In this document: one piece after another, positions 1 to 9,129 of the stretch
Numbering within the stretch: the stretch's first letter is position 1
How the letters are laid out: the number at the start of each line of letters is the position of its first letter
Origin: Seminavis robusta
Lineage: Eukaryota; Bacillariophyta; Bacillariophyceae; Naviculales; Naviculaceae
Assembly: GCA_903772945.1 (NCBI GenBank)
Contig: CAICTM010000927.1
Span: forward strand, 1-42,529
DNA length: 42,529 bases
Direction of reading: 5' to 3'
The notes under the pieces: model-generated
The model's input: only the letters and a program-made list of their open reading frames with translations
What the model was told of the DNA's origin: nothing
Database searches by the model: none
Position numbers and translations under genes: made by a program

Positions 1-2424
1 CCAACGAACAGACAAGCTCAATTCAATGGACCCAGGCGATTGGATTGCATCTATCTCCGTCCATTGAGGGACAACCACCAAGGAGGAAACAGTGTGATGG
101 ACCTCGTCACCTTTGAGTTGATCACGCGACAGCATGTCCGCATCCTGCCGATGCCTGCTCAGTCATTGATGCTGTCGAAAAGAAGGCATACGGTGAGGGT
201 AAGAAACAACTAATCTTTCACAACCGGAACTTTGTGGAATTTTTACCTGTAGGTTGCCTGCAGGAGTGGATGGTGTCAATGGAAATGAGAGCTACCTACA
301 AGTCTATGGAGACTCTTCGGACGAAGATTCAGTGGAATCCACGGAACAGATGAAGATTCTGAGGATGGGAACGCCCCAGGCTAGTACCAAGGGCATCCAA
401 ACAGTATGCCACGACATTGACTCGATGAAGAAGGAGAAGAGGGATCCAAGAAATCCCAACAAGCACAAGTCAAGACAACCCTACAGTTGAAGAAACGGCA
501 CCAGCAGTGGATACCATGATGGAAACCTCGCTGGGCCAGCCAAGGCTTCCAAGCTTCCTCGAGTTGGAATTAGACGCTCAGCTCGGATTGCACAGCCGAC
601 GCAAAGAAAGGAGTCCCCTTCGTCCAAGATGACGAAGCGAAGCAACACTACTGTATGAGACAAGAGAAAAGCAAACATCTAGCTTTTGTTCATGGACTCC
701 TGTAATCACAGGAGTGCCACAGCAGAGTCATGGATGAGAGCAGCCATGCCCAACAACATCTTCTACCAAGGGTCTGAAAGTGTGGGGCAACAAAGCCAGA
801 AAGGCGGCGCTCAAGAGATGGACCAGCTACACAGCAGAGTGTGTTTCAGTCCAGTCGACCCAAACAAATGCAGTGATTCTGAATTGAAAAACACAAATGG
901 CACTCATGTTTGTGAGTGAGAAAAGGGATGGCACGGTCAAGGCCCGTGCAGTCTACAATGGAAACCTACAAGGGTGTACCATCAAGAAAGAAGATGCCAG
1001 AAGCCCAACAGTTTCACTTGAGGGTTTGATGTTATCCATGTGTGTCGATGCATCGAAGATAGGGATGTGATGCCCTGGATGTTCCCATTGCGTTCATCCA
1101 AACCCCATGCAAAAGTCAAACAAGGTGAAGACAGGGTCCTCATGATCATTGAGGGAACCCTTGCAGATTTACTTGTCGAAATTGATCCTGACACATATGC
1201 CTTTTCCTAACATACAAAAAGGACGTCCTGTCCCTATGTTGTCGTGGAGAGAGCCATTTATGGATGGTTTTGGCAGCACTTCTTTGTGTACAAGCTATTC
1301 AGAAGTGACCTCGAGCAAATTGGATTGTGTTCAACCCATACGATCTTGTGTGGCCAACCGGATGACGAGGGCTACCAACAAACAATTCGATTCCATGTTG
1401 ATGATTTGATGTCAAGCCACAGGATGAAGTTGGTGAATGACCGGACTTGGAATGGTTCAATGGAAGGTAGGAACCTATGGAGCAGTCAAAGGCAACCGTG
1501 GTCCCAAGCATGACTACTTGGGGATGACGGTGGACTTTTCCGATCCAGGCAAGGTAGTCATTGACATGATTGACTATCTTAAAAGATGATCTTGGAGTTC
1601 CCGGTGGACTTCGAGCAAATGAAGAAGGTGTCCAGCGCGGCACCTGCCGATTTATTCAGTTCTGGTGATGGAGCTGCTTTGGAGACAAGACCAGAGAAAT
1701 CTATCACACCAACGCAGCCAAGCTGTTGTTCGCGTGCAAGAGAGCAAGACCAGATGTCAAACACTGACAATTGTTCTCTGTACACGTGTGAGGAATCCCA
1801 CAGTTGATGACTGGGGCAAGTTGATTCAAGGATTGAAGTTCCTCGACCAAACAGTGGAGGACAATTGATACTCCACGTTGATGATATCCGTGTCATCACT
1901 TGGTGGGTGGATGCATCATTGCAGTCCATCCTGATTACCGTTCCCATACAGGAGGAGTCATGTCCTTTGGAAGTGGCGCGGTGCTGTCTGTGTCTGCGAA
2001 ACAGAAATTGAATTCGAGGAGCAGCACGGAAGCGGAATTGATTGGAGCTGACGATGTCATGTCGCCCATGCTGTGGGCAAAGTTGTTCCTTGAAGAGCAG
2101 GGGATAGTTGTGTGAAGGACAACATCCTCATGCAGGCACAACAAAAGCACGATCATTCTTGCAGAGAATGGCAAAGGCAGTTCAGGAAAGAGGACTCGGG
2201 CCACAACATTCGTTTCTTTTTATTCACGATCAGATTGGCAAAGGCAACCTCAGAGTGGTGTACTGCCAACCTTGGAGATGCGTGGAGATTTTTTCACGAA
2301 GCCCCTTCAGGGAAAGCTCTTCCATGAGCACAGGGCTTTCATCATGGGGCATCCACCCCTTGTTTGATTGTCTAATTTATTTTATTCGTTCCACGGTAGC
2401 CACTTAGGGCACCGTGCAGGAGTG
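1..2424 (+). mobile_element. Decayed Ty1/copia retrotransposon, pol 3' part (RT and RNase H)
   Basis: This is the internal region of a copia element whose 5' end lies left of the window. Translation in shifting frames gives recognisable pol pieces. The reverse transcriptase remnants are a region near 950-1080 (SPTVSLEGLMLS), LVEIDPDTYAF near 1165-1205, the polymerase box FHVDDLMSS near 1390-1420 with the double aspartate kept, and KHDYLGMTVDFSDPG near 1508-1550. The RNase H piece at about 1900-2110 contains LNSRSSTEAELIGADD, and 2110-2360 gives the usual C-terminal piece ending in a KPLQGKLFHEHRAF-like stretch when frames are followed. Many stops and frameshifts show an old, inactive copy. 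The region before 900 is too decayed to assign (gag or pro/int). The LTR that follows at 2425 is read as its 3' LTR. Confidence 0.8.
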
Positions 2425-2667
2425 TGTTGGAGGAAATATACCTGACACCTTTAACTATTGACTCGTGTATTAATCATCTAGTCCGGTTCACATGCATTCA
2501 TCATGCAAGGAACCGAGGAGTTTTAGGTCTAAAGTGTTACGGGGGTCCTTATATCCAATTCAATCACAAGAATTGCTATGCACCACCAGAAATCCTCACT
2601 TTTGCTTTTCAGCTTAATCTAAAACCAAATTACTCCCCAATAAGCTGCAGTATTACTAGCAACAACA
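2425..2667 (+). repeat. Copia-type LTR (3' LTR of the preceding element)
   Basis: The 243-bp segment begins TGTTGGAGG and ends AGCAACAACA, so its ends form the typical TGTTG...CAACA terminal inverted repeat of copia LTRs. It directly follows the RNase H remnant and a short purine-rich stretch (GCAGGAGTG). Most of it (from about 2466 to 2667) recurs in inverted orientation at 41273-41490, which confirms it is a dispersed repeat with the same CAACA-side boundary. No 5' LTR partner is in the window. Confidence 0.8.
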
Positions 2668-2718
2668 GACAGGAACGACTTTTTGAGATTCAATTCTGAA
2701 GATCATTTGAAGTCGAAC

Positions 2719-3162
2719 ATGGCAGATTTGAAGGAAGGGCCATGGGATCCAGTCCAGTGGGTGAAGGATCATCCAATCCAGCGCAAATTTCTCAAGTTAC
2801 ACCCGGAGGCATGGTCGGTTTTCGCTAATAGGCAGATTCCGGATTGGTTCGCCAACCTCAACGAAGATGAGGTTACCATGGCGCCGCTGTCGAGTCCGTG
2901 CTCTTTCACTATGTCGGTTTTTGGCATCGACGTATCGACCGCGTAAACGGCTTCCACAACTAGCAGATTCGACGTGGCGGTTGAGGGGGATGCGCTCCAA
3001 TCCACTAAGGCTTCATCGCTCAGGTTTGATAACCAATTCGGTATCGTCGCTAGGTCTTGGCCGCGGTTGTTGATGAGGAGTCTCCAATGGGCAGAGTGTG
3101 GTGGTATTTCTGCCATGTTGCTGGACGGACCCAGGCTCGGAAATAGTGAGCTTCTGCGGTGA
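2719..3162 (+). pseudogene. Unrecognised ORF with one in-frame stop
   Basis: The reading frame opens with ATG at 2719 (MADLKEGPWDPVQWVKD), is interrupted by TAA at 2944-2946, and then stays open in the same frame to TGA at 3160-3162, about 147 codons in all. The N-terminus looks like genuine coding sequence, rich in Trp, Asp and Lys. No family was recognised and no membrane segment is evident. It starts about 50 bp after the LTR end, so the insertion may have damaged its promoter. The opposite strand also has open frames here, so the coding strand is not certain. Confidence 0.35.
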
Positions 3163-3247
3163 CTTGCATTGTTTGGTCGTGTTACGTAGTCATAGTCATG
3201 GTTCGCATTGGCATGTTAGTGCTTACCAGTGAAGTACGTCATCCGCG

Positions 3248-3338
3248 TTCCGAGTATCCGGAAGTTAGTCGGAAGTGCGTCACACGGAACATGGGCTTCC
3301 GAGTATCCGGAAGTTAGTCGGAAGTGCGTCACACGGAA
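3248..3338. repeat. Two perfect 42-bp direct repeats
   Basis: The 42-bp unit starting TTCCGAGTATCCGG at 3248-3289 is repeated without mismatch at 3297-3338, with a 7-bp spacer (period 49). Inside each unit CCGGAAGT and CGGAAGTG recur, giving a GGAAGT-rich pattern. No function is evident. Confidence 0.9.
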
Positions 3339-3375
3339 GTTGGGATTCAATTTTATCTTAAAGTTGGGGATAGTG

Positions 3376-3819
3376 TTAAGGCTCAAAGAGTACTGAATGA
3401 GGAGTACTTGTTAGATTTAAGCGTTCACATAGGCGGTTCCTAGTGTTCTTCAGATTCTTCATGTGCATTAGGCTTGAGTTTGCCATGGAGATCCACATAC
3501 AGCTTTCCATGGAGAGTGGCTGGTCAAGTTCTACAGTGTCATCGTCTAATTCTTGGACTGAGTAATTGGGAAACCAGTTTCGGACGTCAACTTCTTCATC
3601 GGGATCAATCAACAAACACATCTGCAATTGGTTTCGACTATGGTTGTAGGCTTCGGTTACAAACTCGCGATGTATGAACTGGACGAAAGTCGAGTAATCT
3701 AGGAGTAAAACACAAAGGGCGGAGACAATAAACATTTTCGATATAATGACAATGCTGTAGGGACGGTTAAATTTGGATTTTAAATTTGGATTTTCGGTTG
3801 ATAGGGCAGCCTGTGGCAT
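3376..3819 (-). CDS. Hypothetical small protein with one predicted membrane segment
   Basis: A 147-codon ORF on the minus strand begins with a true ATG (MPQAALSTENPN) at 3819. Residues about 21-41 (YSIVIISKMFIVSALCVLLL) form one hydrophobic stretch long enough to span a membrane. The rest is acidic to neutral, with a cluster DPDEEVDVRNWFPN around residue 75. That would suit a single-pass (type II-like) membrane protein, but no family was recognised. It could be a chance ORF in repetitive DNA; only its length and the hydrophobic segment support it. Confidence 0.35.
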   Translation of the reverse strand: MPQAALSTENPNLKSKFNRPYSIVIISKMFIVSALCVLLLDYSTFVQFIHREFVTEAYNHSRNQLQMCLLIDPDEEVDVRNWFPNYSVQELDDDTVELDQPLSMESCMWISMANSSLMHMKNLKNTRNRLCERLNLTSTPHSVLFEP

Positions 3820-4013
3820 CTACTTTGGGCATGTTGTAAAAGTCCTTCCTTCCTGTCCGGCAATACCAATAAAATTTAGGGAGGTCTTCAAGCTTCATTG
3901 ATACTTAGTTCGCGTCGGGGCTTTATGTCTTTGGCACAGGACCGGGCGAGGATAAGGAAGTCTTTATCCGATGGCGGGGCTAACACTAGAATAAATTGGC
4001 GCGGTTACCTGAT

Positions 4014-4132
4014 GACTACATGGCTACATGGCTATGCTATGGCTACATGGCTACATGGCTACATAGTACATGGCTACATGGCTACATGGCTACATGGCTA
4101 GGGCTATGCTATGGCTAGGCTATGGCTATGCT
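4014..4132. repeat. ATGGCTAC minisatellite
   Basis: Imperfect tandem copies of the 8-mer ATGGCTAC run from about 4014 to 4100 and then degrade into GGCTATGCTATGGCTAGG units up to about 4132. The array creates a short open frame (repeated Tyr/Met/Ala/Thr/Trp codons) that is not a gene. Confidence 0.9.
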
Positions 4133-4245
4133 AATAAATGCTAATGAATGCAAGGTTGGTAAGGAGCTCAATCGCCGCTGGGCTGGATAAAAGAAGGGGA
4201 TAGAAGGATATTGAATAGATTGTAGGGGCCTGGTCCACCTAGCAT

Positions 4246-4299
4246 GGGACGCTCATTTGCCGCGGAGCTATTGGGACGCTCATTTGCCGCGGGGCTATT
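4246..4299. repeat. Tandem pair of 27-bp units
   Basis: The unit GGGACGCTCATTTGCCGCGG plus 7 more bases occurs at 4246-4272 and again immediately at 4273-4299 with a single A/G difference. It lies in the non-coding stretch just left of the 23-bp repeat-bounded unit. Confidence 0.9.
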
Positions 4300-4440
4300 G
4301 GAAAGCTAGGGATTTCAGCTGTACTGAAGGGGGAACCACCCCTAATTCTTTTTTGTTCCTTAAATAAAAAGGGAAATCTTCAATTAAGGGCGGTTCACTC
4401 CGCTTAAGTCTTTAAACGGTTTACTATAGAGAAAAGAGTA

Positions 4441-4463
4441 GGGTGGACCGAGGACCGAGGTGG
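4441..4463. repeat. Left 23-bp direct repeat bounding the recombinase unit
   Basis: The 23-bp sequence starting GGGTGGACCGAGGACCGAGG is found identically at 7244-7266. The left copy is also part of an inverted repeat: GGACCGAGGTGG at 4452-4463 pairs with CCACATCGGTCC at 4481-4492 (11 of 12 positions), which would give a stem with a 17-nt loop. The paired direct copies enclose a tyrosine-recombinase-like pseudogene and one further small broken gene, so they are candidate element ends or recombination sites; that role is inference. Confidence 0.75.
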
Positions 4464-4604
4464 GGTAATAATGGATTTTGCCACATCGGTCCACTTCATT
4501 AGTGATAGTGTTATGTTGGGGGAACCGCAACGAGGTGGTGTTTCACGTTGAATAATTACACTCAAGCCGACCTGGACCGACTTTCAACATCACACTAATC
4601 AAGC

Positions 4605-5086
4605 ATGGACGAAGTTGTGGAGAGTTTGATATGGAAGAATATTGAAAGGGGGGGACAATGGCATAGAATGGAGTGCGATCAAGAGGAAGTGTGTGATAGT
4701 TGGATTGTAATGTGTAAAGGTCTAATCAGTTCCTTTCCGAATGAGTATCGTTGTGTGGATGGTGGATATCAAGAATATATTTCATGGGAAGGACAGGCAT
4801 TTTGCGATATCGAGGAGGCTTTAAAAGCGATACACCTAGACAATCACTGCTCACATGATTTGGGGATGCCTTTATGTACTCTCAGCAGATTGGAACCTTT
4901 TGGGAGGCTGTTGATGCAGCAAACGGATGCAACAAGGTTGTTAAGAGGGTTTGTTACCGAGAGGTCTTGGATTTGATGAATCAGCAGATTGGAACCTACG
5001 GACAGGGTTATCTCCCGCGTGAACTCAAGAAGGCCATGAACGAAATTGAGGGGTACCTCAACGTCGAGTTGACTGTTTGGGTCTAG
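4605..5086 (+). pseudogene. Small unrecognised gene inside the 23-bp-repeat unit, frameshifted
   Basis: The frame opens at ATG 4605 (MDEVVESLIWKNIERGGQW) and runs to about 4870. Sense coding then continues in another frame (QQIGTFWEAVDAANGC, later PRELKKAMNEIEGYL) to TAG at 5084-5086, so one frameshift near 4860-4880 divides a protein of about 160 residues. It is rich in Trp, Cys and Glu, with no signal peptide, membrane span or known motif visible. It converges with the recombinase-like gene on the other strand, with stops only about 120 bp apart, and both lie between the 23-bp direct repeats. It may be an accessory gene of that element or a host gene. Confidence 0.45.
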
Positions 5087-5204
5087 AGTCCCATGGTGGG
5101 AGAAGAGAGTTGTTGTTGTGGCTGCCACAGTTGAGGAGAAGGAGGAGAAGGAGGAGTACGGATAAATACCTAATACAATAAAAAATTTATATTTGCTTGG
5201 TTGC

Positions 5205-7150
5205 TTAGACCTGGTAGATCTTGTGCGAGACCATATGTTCGATGAAGTCGTAGGGAGTGTTAGGTGGGAGGGGACGGTACCAGGACTTGGTCTTGTCACT
5301 AAGGAGTGTTTCATTGAAGCGAATGATAGAGAGAGATAGAGGTGTAGTGACATTGAACGACTTTCCCTGGGCTTTGACACTGGGAGCACTCAACAGGGCG
5401 GTCTTGACGCGGTCCATGACAATCTCGGCTTCTTCCATTGTTGGTTTAGTGGAGGGGAAGGTGTCTAGGAACCGGACCATGACCCTGATGGCGGCCTTGA
5501 TCTTGCGGTATCTACACGCCATCCGGTTGTCTACCTTTGGCGTAGACTTGTAGGATCCCATGAAGCAAGTTGAATGCAAAGAAATTAACAAACAGAACCC
5601 TGGGATCGATATTTCTTGTAACCAGATCAAGGAGTGATTGGAGGGGCTGGACTCCTAGTTCACGCTGCAACGGGGAGAGGGAGTACTCTTCACTTGGTTT
5701 GGTTGCAGGTGGCGACGCAGAAGAGGTTGGGATGGCGACCGCCTTGTCGATGAGGTTGCCTTTGGTGAAGCATTCTACGCCTTGCGACTTGAAGTTGTTG
5801 AAGTCAGCTGGACTAATATCTTGTCATGCAAGGCGCTGCATGAGAGTAGCAACGAGGATGTGATTCTTTGGGTCATTAATTAAATAGGCCGTTGGGCTCT
5901 GCCTGGATGTGCTGTACAAGTTGGTCCCATTTGGATAGAACGCACATCAGAAACATCTGCTTGGCTTGCATGCAGAGCATATCATCGGGGATGTGACCGA
6001 AGAAGGCGTTCAAGACCTTGTCACCAAAGGTGGTTGCATAGTATGAAGGAATGGTGACGCGCTGATAATCACCGTTGCTGGCCTTAGACCAGCCTGCAAG
6101 GGCTTTTGCACCGTCGAGGAGGTAGGGAAAGGGATTTGAAAAGTATTCTGCACGAGCCCCTTCTCCAATATTCCAGCCACTAAAAAGCTGAGCAGCAATG
6201 TGGAGCTTGTTCCCATCTAGGTGCCATTGAGCCGTGTGTTTGCCAAAGTGTGATGTGCCTTTTCGTACAGCGGTGTTCTCGGCCGGAGGATACCTCTTCC
6301 AGATAGAGTTGAGGGTGCTTGTGTAGTGGGCACTTACGTCTCCAGTCAAAGCTGCAATAGATGGCATCAGAGCTTTGTCATTACGGAGGAACAAAGCCAG
6401 ACCAATCGCAACGGGAAGGTCACCGAAAAAATCGTACTTGTTTGGAATTAGGGGGTGGTTGTTGTCAACACCCATCTTGTCGCGAACAATAAAACATTGA
6501 AGGATTTGATTTAGGGGTCCTTCATAAACCTCTCTAACAGAAAGGTTCTGCACGGAGAGCCGAGAGGTTTCAGTGGCTCTGCTACAAAGTCGGAGGGTGG
6601 CTGTCTGGAAGAGAAAGAAATCCAGAAAAGCCTCTGTATTGAACCAGAGGCAACGGATGAGGATGAAGGTGATCTCGGCGTTGGTGTAAACTTTGTTCTT
6701 GGTGATGGGTGATTCTTTCTTCCGGTCCTTGACTTTTGCTTTCAAGGAGCTGAAGGCTGAGGCGTAGGTTTCTTCAATAACTTTCAGGTAGCGTGACAGC
6801 ATGAACTTCTTTGTCAATTGGTTCTTGATAAACGGCATGTAACATTCCAGGGTGCCTACTGCATAGGCGCTTCCATTGGCTTTTTTTAGACTAAACCAAA
6901 AGGCTGGTTGGTCTTTCCAGAACAAGAACCACCACTTTGTTATATCGTCATCGTTGGTTGAAAAAGCGCCGCCTGTCTCAGTGAGATCTTCCTAGTCGAT
7001 GCTGGGCAGACCGAGTTGGAGCTGGAGGTTGGTCAAGTAGGGTTGGATCTTAGAGGCGGTGCTGTTGTGCTTTGACTGACATGACTTGGAAGCCGAAGCG
7101 TAGAAGTCAACATGAACTTCTTCAAGCGACGATCCTTGAGAGGATTCCAT
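5205..7150 (-). pseudogene. Tyrosine-recombinase-like (Crypton-type?) gene, broken
   Basis: From ATG at 7150 (MESSQGSSLEEVHVDFYAS) one frame reads through 6925-5876, interrupted by TAG at 6992-6994 (codon 53) and TAA at 5876-5878. Coding sense then continues in other frames (SPLQRELGVQPLQSLLD, then PTMEEAEIVMDRVKTALL) to TAA at 5205-5207, for a protein of roughly 640 residues. The order of parts resembles eukaryotic tyrosine recombinases: an alpha-helical N-terminus (WWFLFWKDQPAFWFSLKK), a possible first-arginine region (LCSRATETSRLSVQNL), a His box (TSHFGKHTAQWHLDG), a SGWNIG box and a downstream EYFSNPFPYLLDG with a candidate Tyr. The His box has Lys where Arg is expected, so activity is doubtful even apart from the stops. 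The 36959-38499 gene shares the architecture. Family assignment is by motif order only. Confidence 0.55.
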
Positions 7151-7243
7151 GGTCAAGGCAGATCGAGGGGAGGGGCGTCCTTTACTAGTCTCGAAAAAAA
7201 GTTGGAATTGTGAGGAGTTGCACTCCTTGGAAGGGGGCTGCTG

Positions 7244-7266
7244 GGGTGGACCGAGGACCGAGGTGG
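7244..7266. repeat. Right 23-bp direct repeat bounding the recombinase unit
   Basis: This is an exact copy of 4441-4463, located about 95 bp upstream of the recombinase-like start codon. The distance between copies is 2803 bp. Unlike the left copy it lacks the neighbouring inverted arm. Confidence 0.75.
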
Positions 7267-7488
7267 ATAGAGGTTGTCAATTATACGGTGACAGGCTGTT
7301 CAGTGGGTGGGGTTTGACGATTTGGCAGCTACGATTGCTAAGGAGTGGAATCAGAACTTTTGAAACCGTTGCATTCCGTGTTATTAGAGGGACGGTTTAA
7401 GGTTTATAACTGTTGATTTGGTTTCAGAAAATGGCGCGAACTGCGTCAGATTCACCGAAGTCCGTCTTATGAAGAACTTTCCTATTTC
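7267..7488. other. Gap with no gene seen
   Basis: Between the right 23-bp repeat and the 408-bp duplication I see no convincing ORF, RNA gene or repeat. A short open frame at 7149-7400 overlaps the recombinase promoter side and has no coding features. Confidence 0.5.
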
Positions 7489-8273
7489 CTATTCCGGTGA
7501 AACCAAAATATAGGGATAGAGATAGTCGTAAGCCAACAAAACTGGAAATTGAAGGTTCTACAAATTTAGGGGTAGGAATAAATCATGATCATTCAAGGTT
7601 AGTGCACTCAACACAATAAGCCAGCAGAAGCTACAAAAGTTGGAGGTACATACGGGAGTGACAGCTGTAAAATTATGGTTATCGGGCGGCAACACACGAC
7701 GAAGTCGGGTGTTGTCGCCAGGGCTAGCCAAAATAAAAAAGAAGATTACAATGAGGGAATGATACCGGGCGGCAACACACGACGAAGTTAGGTGTTGTCG
7801 CCAGGGCTAGCTTGAAAGAAAAGTGCAATCTCAAACATGTCATTCTTCTTCTATTTGTCTTTCTGCCGAGGTATCGCAGCTCCCGCTGACTTATTACTAT
7901 TCCGGTGAAGCCAAAATATAGGGATAGAGATAGTCATAAGCCAACCAAACTGAAAATCGAAGGTTCTACAAATTTAGGGGTAGGAATAAATCATGATTAT
8001 TCAAGGTTAGTGCACTCAACACAATAAGCCAGCAGAAGCTACAAAAGTTACAGGTCCATACAGGAGTGACAGCTGTAAAATTATGGTTGGCGGGCGGCAA
8101 CACACGACTAAATAAAAAAGAAGGTTACAACGAGGGAATGATACCGGGCGGCAACCCACGACGAAGTCGGGTGTTGTCGCCAGGGCTATCTTGAAAGAAA
8201 GGTGCAATCTCAAACATGATCCTCCTTCTTCTATTTGTCTTTCTGCCGAGGTATCGCAGCTCCCGCTGACTTA
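7489..8273. repeat. Near-tandem duplication, period 408 bp, with hairpin cassettes
   Basis: Unit A (7489-7893) and unit B (7897-8273) start CTATTCCGGTGAA and end CTCCCGCTGACTTA. They differ by scattered substitutions and by a deletion of about 28 bp in unit B. Each unit carries a cassette starting GGCGGCAACAC and ending GTGTTGTCGCC. These arms are complementary at 10 of 11 positions and enclose a CGAC-GAA-GTCG inner stem. Cassettes lie at 7685-7719, 7768-7802 (inner stem mutated) and 8147-8181. A fourth, at about 8092-8108, keeps only its left arm because of the deletion. No protein is encoded. It may be a structured non-coding repeat or part of an uncharacterised transposable element. Confidence 0.85.
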
Positions 8274-9129
8274 AAAGCCTAAACAAACTCTAGCTAAAAC
8301 TGTCCCGAATTCCAAAACATATTTCAAATCAGTAAATGGTTGTTGAAACAGGACTGAAAATGCAAAACCCCAAAACTGCCAGAACTAGTGCAAACCTTTT
8401 CTTTTTTGTGAAACCATCCAAAAACCCACCATTTCCGACTTTTGGCCGTTTCCGCTAAACTGACTGAACATCCGTGAATAAATAAGTCCCGTTTTGGGAC
8501 GTTCTTTCACGACGGCGTGAGAACACTCAACTTGACGCTCTTGACTCGATGGAGTCAAAGCGGAAAACCAAAGACAACAGAACTCTTTTCTCGTTCCCAA
8601 AGAGGAACCACTCTCGAGGGGTTGGCCTGATTTTCTTCTGCCAGCGCCATCCTCATCATTATTCTAGGATAGACACGGTGGTTAGACGAGAAGGTAGGTA
8701 CGAGTAGAATGTTGCTCTTGCCCGGCTTCTTCGACCATTGTTTCTTGTTTCGACTTCTGTGTTGCCAATTCTTGCAAGTTGAAGTTGAAGTATGTTACCA
8801 TTAACCTTACTGTGTTTCTCACTTTCGTCCAGTCTCTTGCACGAATGCTCCAGTCCCTTGCATGTTGAAGTTTTCTCCCTGCAGCTGGTGCATGGATCGA
8901 CACATTCAACTTCGACTGCTACCCCTCACTTGATCGACCGTTTTTGGTTGCTTTTGTCGCTTTGTTCTGTTGTGGTTCGTCGGCGCCGCCGCCAAGGAGC
9001 TAGCACGCTAGCTAGGCGCTTGGACGTCTTTCTCAGTTTCAGAGGGAGAAGCAGCTGTGGAAACGGAGGCTCATTCCCGGCGTGGCTCTCTCTGTTGGTG
9101 GTCATTGGCAAGCACGTCGACGATCTGCC
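8274..9129. other. Intergenic and 5' region of the SANT/Myb-like gene
   Basis: No gene was recognised. Open frames on both strands here (for example 8682-8909 minus and 8792-9133 plus) have low-complexity composition and no family features. The 3' part is pyrimidine-rich (CTTCTTCG, TTCTCTCTG) and is the likely promoter and 5' UTR of the gene starting at 9130. Confidence 0.5.

Noticed and set aside
3898..4101. An ORF encoding a Tyr/Met/Ala/Thr/Trp/His repeat
   Set aside because: It is simply the ATGGCTAC minisatellite read in one frame.
4014..4132. CRISPR-like array
   Set aside because: The repeats are contiguous 8-mers without spacers, and the genome is eukaryotic.
4844..5389. Minus-strand ORF of 181 codons
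   Set aside because: It overlaps the better supported small gene on the plus strand and the end of the recombinase-like gene, and it has no motif.
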